A DNA stretch of 20,604 nucleotides from Nitrospiraceae bacterium. Lineage in GTDB: Bacteria; Nitrospirota_A; Leptospirillia; Leptospirillales; Leptospirillaceae. This document shows positions 15,232-20,604 of this stretch, piece by piece. Within the stretch, counting starts at the first letter, position 1; each line of letters begins with the position of its first letter. Under the pieces are notes generated by a model. It did no database searches, was not told the DNA's origin, and worked only from the letters and a program-made list of their open reading frames with translations. A program made the translations under genes and the position numbers. The stretch covers positions 1 through 20,604 of the forward strand of contig JAPTWQ010000035.1 of NCBI GenBank assembly GCA_028064945.1, written 5' to 3'.

Positions 15232-16599
15232 TCAAGCTTCGGGGATCTCGGGGACACCGATCTCCCAGGCCTCAAGGTCGAAGGGACGAGTCTTGACGAT
15301 CCGGCAGTCAACAATCTCTCCCGGACTTCCTTGCCCAGAAAGGACAAGGACCTCTCCGTCAATCCCATCCGGGGCCATTCCTCGCGTCCGTCCGGAGAGG
15401 ACAAGGTCCGACTGCTCGGAGAGCCCTTCAATGAGGATCGGCTGAACTGTACCTTCAAGAGCCTTGTTCTTTTCCAGGGAGATCCCGGCGCACAGCGCCA
15501 TAAGATCCTTTCTCCGGCGCATCCTGATCCGATGCGGAACCTGATCCGGCAAAGAATAGGACGGAGTTCCCTCCTCCCGGGAAAAGGCAAAGACACCGAC
15601 ATGGTCAAAGCGGGCCCATGCCGCGAACTCCATGAGCGACTCAAATTCGCGCTCGGTTTCTCCCGGGAATCCTGTAATGAATGTGGTACGGAGGGTTACT
15701 CCAGGGATCGCGGAACGCACTCGATCCACAAGGCGCTTCATGAATTCGACATTTCCTGGGCGCTTCATGGCAGTCAGGACACTGGCCTCCACATGCTGGA
15801 GTGGTATATCGAGATAGGGAAGAACTGTCCGGGACTTTGCCATGACGGAGAGAAGGCGATCGGTCACAAGCGTCGGATAGGCATAGAGAAGACGGACCCA
15901 AGGAACTCCCCCCTCCGCATCGATTCGCTCCAGGAGCTCCGACAACCCGTCGGTCAGCCCCAGATCCTGACCATAGCGCGTCAGATCCTGGGCAATCAGG
16001 GTGATTTCTCGGGTTCCACGTATGGCCAGGTCACGAACCTCTGCCAGAACACTCTCCGGCGTCCGGCTGACCTGACCTCCCCGGGAGAGAGGGATGGAGC
16101 AAAAGGTGCACGGGTGGTCACACCCTTCGGACACCTTCACGTAGGCTCGATGGGGGGGGGTCAGACGGGCTCCCGGAAGGGGAAAGAGCGCGGGGCGAAT
16201 CGAGAGGGAGGAGGTGGTGTTTCCCCCAACCTGGTCGAGGATTTCTCCCAGACGATGCTCCTCGAAGGTGGTCAGGGCCAGGTCGACCTCGGGAATGAGC
16301 TCCCCCATCTGATCACGGTAGCGGGACACAAGGCATCCTGCACCGACCAAATAGCGGGCCTTCCCCTCCTCCTTGTAACGGGAGAGTTCAAGCAGGGTAT
16401 CGACAGACTCCCTTCGGGCATCCGTGACGAAGCTGCAGGTATTGACCAGAAGGATCTCAGCTTCTTCGAGATCGGGAACAACCTTATATCCACGCGAGGA
16501 AAGGTCGCTGATCATCCTCTCGGTGTCAGAAGAGTTCTTCGGACACCCCAAGCTGACAATTCCCACCGTTTTTTCGTTCCAGGTGATCTTCTTTTTCAT
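15232..16599 (-). CDS. rimO: Ribosomal protein S12 methylthiotransferase RimO
   Basis: RimO adds a methylthio group to an aspartate of ribosomal protein S12. The N-terminal cluster-binding domain has SLGCPKN, the RimO-type form, plus NTCSFV and GCLV cysteines. The radical SAM motif is C-D-H-P-C-T-F-C within KVSEGCDHPCTFC. A C-terminal TRAM-like region (about the last 65 residues) completes the fold. Length (455 aa) is normal. Three starts are possible: TTG at 16611, ATG at 16602 and ATG at 16599. I chose 16599 because a weak GGA sits 5 nt upstream, though none has a good ribosome site. It is divergent from the coiled-coil gene at 16712, about 110 nt apart, and may be co-transcribed with the radical SAM and EamA genes below it. 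Confidence 0.96.
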   Translation of the reverse strand: MKKKITWNEKTVGIVSLGCPKNSSDTERMISDLSSRGYKVVPDLEEAEILLVNTCSFVTDARRESVDTLLELSRYKEEGKARYLVGAGCLVSRYRDQMGELIPEVDLALTTFEEHRLGEILDQVGGNTTSSLSIRPALFPLPGARLTPPHRAYVKVSEGCDHPCTFCSIPLSRGGQVSRTPESVLAEVRDLAIRGTREITLIAQDLTRYGQDLGLTDGLSELLERIDAEGGVPWVRLLYAYPTLVTDRLLSVMAKSRTVLPYLDIPLQHVEASVLTAMKRPGNVEFMKRLVDRVRSAIPGVTLRTTFITGFPGETEREFESLMEFAAWARFDHVGVFAFSREEGTPSYSLPDQVPHRIRMRRRKDLMALCAGISLEKNKALEGTVQPILIEGLSEQSDLVLSGRTRGMAPDGIDGEVLVLSGQGSPGEIVDCRIVKTRPFDLEAWEIGVPEIPEA

Positions 16600-16616
16600 C
16601 ATTATCCACAATCATG

Positions 16617-16645
16617 TTACAATCGACAGCAATTGGCAGTAAAAT
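16617..16645 (+). promoter_or_regulatory. Promoter of the coiled-coil membrane protein gene
   Basis: TTACAA (16617-16622), a 17-bp spacer and TAAAAT (16640-16645) resemble a sigma70 promoter facing the gene at 16712. The predicted start of transcription near 16652 gives a leader of about 60 nt. It lies in the gap between this gene and the divergent rimO. Confidence 0.6.
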
Positions 16646-16711
16646 GGGTCTTCCTTGCCCCCCGCACTTGGCCCATCGACGATCGGACACGACAGGAGAA
16701 GTCAGAGAGCA

Positions 16712-17167
16712 ATGATCAAAAATCTTATCATCGTGGCTGCCATCGCTGTCACGGTCATGATTGCCTACTCGATGGGAACGAAAGAAAACAACGCAAAAGT
16801 CAATGACATGAAGTCCCAGATTGACTCACTCAAGGCCCAGCTGGGAAGCCAGGGGAAAAACATTCAAGAATCCTATAATCGGCTCCACCGCTCTCTCAAT
16901 CTCCACATGGCGGAAACCAGCATCGAAACAGCCATCCACGACACTCTCGATCAAAACTTTGGAGAGGCCCGGGTCGCCATCGAATCAGCGAAAAAATATC
17001 TTCAACATGCAGAGGGGAAAAAGGTGTCGGCGGAAGATCTTTCAGCCATTGCCGGAAACCTCGACAGCGCCTCCCAAGATCTGAAAGCACTGGACAGAAA
17101 GGCCCTCAAGACTCTGTCAGATGCCGAAAAACAGGTCAGGGACCTCATCGCAAAGAACGCCTCCTGA
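16712..17167 (+). CDS. Membrane-anchored coiled-coil protein, unknown
   Basis: This 151-aa protein is not one I recognise. The frame is open back to 16655, but ATG 16712 is preferred because the hydrophobic segment then begins at residue 4. AGGAG (16694-16698) lies 13 nt upstream, with AGAGAG closer. Residues 4-21 (NLIIVAAIAVTVMIAYSM) form an uncleaved signal anchor. They are followed by a coiled-coil stretch (about 30-55, VNDMKSQIDSLKAQLGSQ) and further helices rich in Ala, Lys and Asp, with few aromatic residues. The bulk is probably in the periplasm. It is convergent with the DUF4177-like gene, only 8 nt between the stops, so no separate terminator fits there. A structural or envelope role is a guess. 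Confidence 0.8.
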   Translation: MIKNLIIVAAIAVTVMIAYSMGTKENNAKVNDMKSQIDSLKAQLGSQGKNIQESYNRLHRSLNLHMAETSIETAIHDTLDQNFGEARVAIESAKKYLQHAEGKKVSAEDLSAIAGNLDSASQDLKALDRKALKTLSDAEKQVRDLIAKNAS

Positions 17168-17175
17168 CCCCCCGT

Positions 17176-17343
17176 TCACCTTCCGGACTTGAGACGTTTG
17201 AAAAATCCCTGATAAGGAATTTCAGGGCTGTTCATTACAACAATCTGAACAAGCTCCCACCCCTCAAGCCCCAGAAAGTTCAACTGGTTCTCGACCTGCT
17301 CGCGGCTCACAGGGACAACCCTGTACTCCCAGATCATCGACAC
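17176..17343 (-). CDS. Small DUF4177-like protein
   Basis: This 55-aa protein starts at GTG 17343, 8 nt after AGGAGG, which lies inside the last codons of the preceding gene. The sequence opens with MSMIWEYRVVPVS. The middle (LNFLGLEGWELVQIVV, about 21-36) is the LNxLGxEGWELV core of DUF4177-type proteins, and it ends in GFFKRLKSGR. DUF4177 proteins are small alpha/beta domains of unknown function. The gap to the upstream gene's stop is only 3 nt, so the two are co-translated. An internal ATG at 17337 is a possible alternative start but is 14 nt from the ribosome site. Family resemblance is from pattern only. Confidence 0.75.
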   Translation of the reverse strand: MSMIWEYRVVPVSREQVENQLNFLGLEGWELVQIVVMNSPEIPYQGFFKRLKSGR

Positions 17344-17346
17344 AGC

Positions 17347-17550
17347 CTAGCCCTCCTTGGCAGGAGCTCCGGCAGCAGGACCCGCCTGACGTCTTTTCTT
17401 TGAAGAAGCCCGTCGAACGATTTTTTTGAGGCGACGAAGCTCAGTATCCGCCTTGCGTTCCCCCGGAGCAACATCAGCCTTTCGCTTTTGAATCATTTCC
17501 TTCGTGACATTGAGTCGTTTTTCCAATTTTTCAGCAACCGGCTTTCCCAT
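17347..17550 (-). CDS. Small basic protein, unknown
   Basis: This 67-aa protein is very rich in Lys, Arg and Ala (KKIVRRASSKKRRQAG) and has no hydrophobic segment. The ribosome site AGGAGG lies 5 nt before the ATG, which supports a real gene. Residues 1-45 look helical and highly charged, and the tail (AGPAAGAPAKEG) is Ala/Pro-rich. Composition would suit binding to nucleic acid or the ribosome, but no family is recognised. A perfect palindrome (17571-17586) lies 20 nt upstream of its start. It follows rlpA by 54 nt and runs into the DUF4177-like gene with a 3-nt gap. Confidence 0.75.
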   Translation of the reverse strand: MGKPVAEKLEKRLNVTKEMIQKRKADVAPGERKADTELRRLKKIVRRASSKKRRQAGPAAGAPAKEG

Positions 17551-17570
17551 TTCATCCTCCTGAGATTCTG

Positions 17571-17586
17571 TTTGATGTCCATCAAA
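17571..17586. repeat. 16-bp palindrome, candidate operator
   Basis: TTTGATG-TC-CATCAAA is a perfect 7-bp inverted repeat with a 2-nt centre, sitting between rlpA and the small basic protein gene. On the minus strand a possible -35 (TTGAAT, 17591 to 17586) overlaps one end, though the -10 that would match (GAATCT) is poor. The short centre and lack of a T-run favour a protein-binding site over a terminator. Confidence 0.45.
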
Positions 17587-17604
17587 TTCAATGTCTCTTA
17601 AAAA

Positions 17605-18318
17605 CTAGCGTGCATCGGCCTCCACGACGAAGGCGTGTCCGAGCTCGCTTTTAACGCGCCGGGCAAAGCTCCGGGCTCTGTCGGGATTCTGGAACCTTCC
17701 GACATAAACACGATAGACACGTCGATTCCCTACCCTGGCCTTGCGCACCTCGGCTCCCGGATAGTGCCTCAAACTCCTGGCATAGATCATGGCCTCTTGA
17801 TATCCCGAGAAAGAGGCAACCTGAACCAAATAATTCGAAGGCGAAATCTTTCGTCCCCCGGGAGAGCTGAGAACCGTGATCTTTACAAGTCCCGTTCCGG
17901 GTCCGATAATCCCGATCCTGTTGGCCGCCTCCCAGGAAAGATCGATGATGCGCCCGGAAACAAAGGGCCCTCGGTCATTCACAAGGACATCCACGGAGCG
18001 TTCGTTGGCCAAGTTTGTCACGCGAACTTCTGTCCCCAGCGGAAGCGTTCGATGGGCAGCCGTCAGGTCATGTTTATGAAAAATGGCTCCACTGGCCGTC
18101 TTTTTCCCATAAAAGGTCGGTCCGTACCATGAAGCCCGCCCCACCTCTGTCATTCCCGGTGTTGCGGACATGATGGACGTATCTTGTGAGCCAAACCGGG
18201 ATATTGTTGCGGAATCTCCGCCCGAGCTTCCCCAGGAGATGGGTTTTCCGATCTCCGATGCGCACGACGGAAGCAGACAGAGCATCGCAACGGCTGTCAT
18301 TCGTCGGAGTCGACACAT
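17605..18318 (-). CDS. rlpA: RlpA-like lipoprotein with SPOR domain
   Basis: This 237-aa protein is a septal-ring lytic transglycosylase-type RlpA that acts on peptidoglycan. ATG 18318 is preferred to GTG 18378: GGAGG lies 11 nt upstream, and it gives a short positive N-terminus (MCRLRRM) then a hydrophobic core ending in lipobox L-P-S-C, with Cys19 as the likely acylated residue. The double-psi beta-barrel domain spans about 58-150 (GRASWYGPTFYGKKTASG, then NDRGPFVSGRIIDLS with its conserved Asp residues). A SPOR peptidoglycan-binding domain follows at about 162-235 (YLVQVASFSGYQEA, VYRVYVGRF). Family members bind or cleave denuded glycan strands at the septum. Its first 245 nt overlap the 3' end of the DUF2232 gene in another frame. 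Confidence 0.93.
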   Translation of the reverse strand: MCRLRRMTAVAMLCLLPSCASEIGKPISWGSSGGDSATISRFGSQDTSIMSATPGMTEVGRASWYGPTFYGKKTASGAIFHKHDLTAAHRTLPLGTEVRVTNLANERSVDVLVNDRGPFVSGRIIDLSWEAANRIGIIGPGTGLVKITVLSSPGGRKISPSNYLVQVASFSGYQEAMIYARSLRHYPGAEVRKARVGNRRVYRVYVGRFQNPDRARSFARRVKSELGHAFVVEADAR

Positions 18319-19327
18319 CTTTTGAATTTCCTCCCTGATCGACCGTCTTCCCGGAACTTCGTCCTCCCCCGGCGGCACCTCTTACATTTCGAAAATCGAC
18401 CCAAATATCAAGCACACCGATAATAGAGAAGAGAAGGAAAAATAAAGGCTGGAGAGCGACAAACAATGCCGCAACCCCCCAAAACCAGCGCCCTATCTTT
18501 CGTTTCTTGACATAGTGTACCAGAATGGCCACTCCCTGTCCTGCATAAAGCGCCCCAAGAACCATCACGAGATTCGTCCCGATGATACGAATGGACAAGG
18601 TCGGAACAAGAAATAGGGCCAAGGAGGCAATCAAGAGGAAAATGACCGGGTCAGGGAGGAGAAAGTCCTCCGGCCCCTTCTCCGAGAGAGTCGGCGTCTC
18701 CTCTTTGCGTACGGCGGCCGACACCCCCCACAAGGCCATCGAGGTCATCAGGCCATAGCTTGCAAGCATACCAGGAATGACCGAGACCACAGTCCGGTAA
18801 ATCATTGGCTCTAACGCCATCAGACGGGTCTTTTCATCCGGAGTCAGTGTCGTCTGGGCATTCTGGATTGCGGTATTCATCACAATCAAAACGGCTTGAT
18901 GAAGGGATTTGGAAAGAGCGGTCCACAGCTCCCCGCTCGTTTTTTCATAAAGAAGGAAGGCGATTCCCCCCAAAAAAAAGACTATCTGGAAGGCCCCGGA
19001 GAAAATAATCATCAGAGGAGGAGAGCCGCGCCTGATCAGGGATGCCACGACGAGAGCAGGAAGTCCGCACAGTCCGATGTAGAGGAGAACGGCTAACCCG
19101 GGCATGGTGGTCTTGAGAAGGGAGGCAAAGAGAAAAATCACGCCGCCGGAGGTCACCATGGCCCCCGTCCCCAAAAGAACTGCCGGGTAGCGAAGCTGGG
19201 CCATGATGATCGGAACGCCTGCAAACATTGCCACAAAAACACCCAAGCGGGGCAATGCGAGCAGGGAAAGAAAAAGTGCCGATGAAAAGGAAACCGCCGA
19301 CAAGAACGGCGCGGCGGGAAAAGGCAT
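18074..19327 (-). CDS. DUF2232 (YybS-like) membrane protein with unusual C-terminal tail
   Basis: This 417-aa polytopic membrane protein has about nine hydrophobic segments in its first 313 residues. The final helix ends in LDIWVDFR, as expected for DUF2232/YybS proteins. It follows rpsR after 7 nt, the usual place for this family. ATG 19327 is preferred over ATG 19369, which would lie inside rpsR. The family's function is unknown. The oddity is the 104-residue tail after VDFR: polar, Gly/Arg/Ser-rich, and encoded largely by DNA that also encodes the N-terminus of RlpA in another frame. A TAA in the rlpA frame at 18382-18384 lies just past VDFR. A one-base indel or sequencing error could have turned a normal stop into this extension. 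The membrane domain is secure; the tail is not. Confidence 0.82.
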   Translation of the reverse strand: MPFPAAPFLSAVSFSSALFLSLLALPRLGVFVAMFAGVPIIMAQLRYPAVLLGTGAMVTSGGVIFLFASLLKTTMPGLAVLLYIGLCGLPALVVASLIRRGSPPLMIIFSGAFQIVFFLGGIAFLLYEKTSGELWTALSKSLHQAVLIVMNTAIQNAQTTLTPDEKTRLMALEPMIYRTVVSVIPGMLASYGLMTSMALWGVSAAVRKEETPTLSEKGPEDFLLPDPVIFLLIASLALFLVPTLSIRIIGTNLVMVLGALYAGQGVAILVHYVKKRKIGRWFWGVAALFVALQPLFFLLFSIIGVLDIWVDFRNVRGAAGGGRSSGKTVDQGGNSKDVSTPTNDSRCDALSASVVRIGDRKTHLLGKLGRRFRNNIPVWLTRYVHHVRNTGNDRGGAGFMVRTDLLWEKDGQWSHFS

Positions 19328-19334
19328 CGTCAGA

Positions 19335-19565
19335 TCAGCTTTCCTCGGCAAATGCGAGGAAGGCCACATTCCTGGACTGCTTGATTGCCTTGGAAACCGC
19401 GCGCTGATGATGTGAGCATGTCCCGGTCAGGCGACGAGGAAGAATCTTGCCTCTCTCCGTCAGATAGGAGTGGAGGGTTGTCTGATCCTTGTAGTCGATT
19501 GCCAGGGATTCTGTGCAAAAACGACAAACTTTCTTTCTTTGAAATGAACGGGCCTGACCTGCCAT
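19335..19565 (-). CDS. rpsR: 30S ribosomal protein S18
   Basis: This is an S18 protein of 76 aa. Diagnostic blocks are KKVCRFCTE (11-19), [17 protein letters not shown] (25-41), [23 protein letters not shown] (43-65) and VAFLAFAEE at the end. Three cysteines (C14, C17 and C49) with following histidines form the zinc-type site of the C+ variant of S18. S18 pairs with S6 on the 30S platform. AAAGGA lies about 10 nt before the ATG. The 69-nt gap to ssb upstream carries two hairpins. The DUF2232 gene follows after 7 nt, where many genomes also have rplI nearby; rplI is not seen in the window. Confidence 0.98.
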   Translation of the reverse strand: MAGQARSFQRKKVCRFCTESLAIDYKDQTTLHSYLTERGKILPRRLTGTCSHHQRAVSKAIKQSRNVAFLAFAEES

Positions 19566-19588
19566 GAAAGATGATCCTTTCTTTTCTA

Positions 19589-19624
19589 TCCGGACTGACC
19601 GGACGTTTTTGAGTGCGAAAGCAC
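19589..19624 (-). promoter_or_regulatory. Tandem hairpins between ssb and rpsR
   Basis: GTGC-GAAA-GCAC (19613-19624) and TCCGG-ACTGA-CCGGA (19589-19603) form two perfect small hairpins in the 69-nt gap. On the minus (transcribed) strand they precede the rpsR ribosome site, without a U-run after the second stem. On the plus strand the second stem is followed by CGTTTTT and could terminate antisense transcription. A regulatory role is unproven. Confidence 0.4.
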
Positions 19625-19634
19625 CCTTGTGGAG

Positions 19635-20054
19635 TTAGAACGGGATATCCGATTCCTGTCCCTGAAAACCGATGCCTGGATCCGGATAGGAGTCCTGACG
19701 GCCACCTGACTCCGCCCCTCCCGATCGTTTCGGCGGACCGACGAAGGTTAGAGTCGACACGATCACTTCCACCTTGGAGCGCTTTTGACCTTCCTGTTCC
19801 CATCGGTTCTGTTGAAGGCGCCCTTCGACAAGGATCGGCATTCCTTTTGCAAGGTAATCCCGGACAAAATCAGCCTGCTTGCCAAAGGTCACGCAGTCGA
19901 TATAGCTGACATCGTCCTTATCGTCCCCAGCCTTGCCCCGATTGTTGTTGATCGCCAAGCTAAAGGAGCCGACAGGCATTCCTCCGCCGGTCACCCGGAT
20001 TTCAGGATCCCGCGTCAGATTTCCCATCAATATCACCTTGTTAAAGCTGCTCAA
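19635..20054 (-). CDS. ssb: Single-stranded DNA-binding protein
   Basis: SSB coats single-stranded DNA during replication, repair and recombination. At 139 aa it has the full OB fold: MSSFNKVILMGNLTRDPEIR at the start, SYIDCVTFGKQADFVRDYL (50-68) and GMPILVEGRLQQNRWEQEGQKR (71-92). A short Gly/Ser-rich linker leads to the acidic tip ESDIPF, which recruits partner proteins. The start is TTG at 20054, and it overlaps the rpsF stop (TTGA) with GGAGAA 5 nt upstream. The rare start and coupling to rpsF suggest its level is tied to S6 translation. The order rpsF-ssb-rpsR is the classic arrangement. Confidence 0.97.
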   Translation of the reverse strand: MSSFNKVILMGNLTRDPEIRVTGGGMPVGSFSLAINNNRGKAGDDKDDVSYIDCVTFGKQADFVRDYLAKGMPILVEGRLQQNRWEQEGQKRSKVEVIVSTLTFVGPPKRSGGAESGGRQDSYPDPGIGFQGQESDIPF

Positions 20055-20440
20055 ATGGCTTCTCCTTCAACATCATGTGCGGCCATCTCCTCTCCCGCAC
20101 CTGACGATCCTGAAGTCGATTCGGAGGAAGACTCCACTGTTGGAAGAACGAGGGTCTTACGGCGAAGATTCATGCTTTTGATAATACGTTCGTCGAGACG
20201 GGCAACACGTTCGAGTTCGATCTGATCAGCCGGGTTCTTGAATTCTGCATAGAGTATAACATAATCAGCCTTCTTCTCTTTGCGGAGTTCGTAGGCCAAC
20301 CGCTTCTTTCCCAGACGCTGGGTGGCATGGAGACGTCCGCCTTTGTCCTCAACAATCTTCTCATAACGGGAGATTGTTGCCTGAGCCTCTTCATCGGACA
20401 AGGTCGGCTTCAGAAGAAGCACACATTCGTAGAAGTACAT
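20051..20440 (-). CDS. rpsF: 30S ribosomal protein S6
   Basis: This is ribosomal protein S6, 129 aa. It opens with MYFYECVLLLKPTLSDEEAQ and contains YEKIVEDKGGRLHATQRLGKKRLAYELRKEKKADYVIL (about 26-63), the family core. Residues 100-129 form an acidic Ser/Glu-rich tail, as in many S6 proteins. GGGAGG lies 8 nt before the ATG. The gene follows ychF after 20 nt with no clear promoter in that gap, so transcription may start upstream of ychF, outside the window. S6 binds 16S rRNA as a dimer with S18, whose gene is third in this unit. Confidence 0.98.
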   Translation of the reverse strand: MYFYECVLLLKPTLSDEEAQATISRYEKIVEDKGGRLHATQRLGKKRLAYELRKEKKADYVILYAEFKNPADQIELERVARLDERIIKSMNLRRKTLVLPTVESSSESTSGSSGAGEEMAAHDVEGEAI

Positions 20441-20460
20441 GGATGGAACCTCCCTATTTT

Positions 20461-20604
20461 CTATACGTTAAAGCGGAAATAAACGACATCTCCGTCCTGA
20501 ATGATATACTCCTTGCCTTCGAGGCGAAGAAGTCCCTTCTCCTTGACAGCCTTTTCCGAACCGAGCCGATCGAGATCCTCGTAACGCATAACCTCCGCCC
20601 TGAT
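20461..20604 (-). CDS. ychF: YchF/OLA1 P-loop ATPase, C-terminal fragment
   Basis: This is the last 47 residues of a gene cut by the window end; the 5' part is outside. The visible sequence ([21 protein letters not shown], then [22 protein letters not shown]) is the C-terminal TGS-domain ending of YchF, including the typical closing FRFNV. YchF is an Obg-related ATPase that associates with ribosomes and affects stress responses. The stop TAG lies 20 nt before rpsF, so the two are likely one transcript. Only the C-terminus was examined, so the P-loop and NKxE region cannot be checked. Confidence 0.92.
   Translation of the reverse strand: MRAEVMRYEDLDRLGSEKAVKEKGLLRLEGKEYIIQDGDVVYFRFNV

Noticed and set aside
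15331..16806. A 491-codon open frame on the plus strand
   Set aside because: It lies opposite rimO, which has clear family motifs. Its translation has no recognisable domain and looks like an antisense by-product of codon bias.
1..20604. CRISPR array, insertion sequence, prophage or toxin-antitoxin locus
   Set aside because: No regularly spaced identical repeats, transposase or integrase motifs or typical toxin-antitoxin pairs were seen. The two small genes after rlpA lack known toxin or antitoxin signatures.

Overview
The window is about 20.6 kb of gene-dense bacterial chromosome, estimated by eye at 50-55% GC. No insertion sequence, phage gene, integrase or CRISPR array was seen. The cell is Gram-negative-like: it has a periplasmic CxxC thiol-disulfide protein, a lipoprotein RlpA-SPOR protein and a prepilin peptidase. 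Composition and gene order would suit a Nitrospirota chemolithotroph such as Leptospirillum, but that is an impression from memory and no single feature proves it.

Layout, left to right. A tRNA-Thr (minus strand) is cut close by the window edge, and a 286-nt gap with a conspicuous stem-loop follows. Next on the plus strand come a DsbC/DsbG-like protein, a 99-aa unknown, and prepilin peptidase overlapped by a 3-hydroxyisobutyrate-dehydrogenase-type oxidoreductase. A compact plus-strand operon follows: a UspA-like protein, PhoH, YbeY and FtsY, each start touching or overlapping the previous stop apart from a 7-nt gap before ybeY. A small membrane protein lies opposite ftsY. Its promoter region is shared with the divergent uvrC, and uvrC overlaps by 4 nt a 1027-codon gene for a six-helix membrane protein with three AAA+-like modules.

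From about 12.1 kb most genes are on the minus strand: a multipass membrane protein, an EamA-type exporter, a PA0069-type radical SAM protein and RimO. The plus strand here carries tRNA-Leu(TAG), with a near-consensus promoter, and a 151-aa membrane-anchored coiled-coil protein. The right end is one minus-strand cluster, listed in transcription order: ychF (C-terminal part only), rpsF, ssb, rpsR, a DUF2232 membrane protein, rlpA, a 67-aa basic protein and a 55-aa DUF4177-like protein.

Most of the genes are housekeeping: translation and ribosome maturation (rpsF, rpsR, rimO, ybeY, ychF, tRNAs), DNA replication and repair (ssb, uvrC), membrane targeting (ftsY) and envelope work (rlpA, dsbC-like, pilD).

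The best candidate for something undescribed is the protein at 9077-12160. Each of its three AAA+-like modules lacks residues normally needed to hydrolyse ATP, which suggests a membrane-bound pseudo-ATPase scaffold or regulator translated together with uvrC. Other points to follow up are the 245-nt same-strand overlap between the DUF2232 gene and rlpA, two very small genes after rlpA with a perfect palindrome in front of them, and several unexplained inverted repeats.
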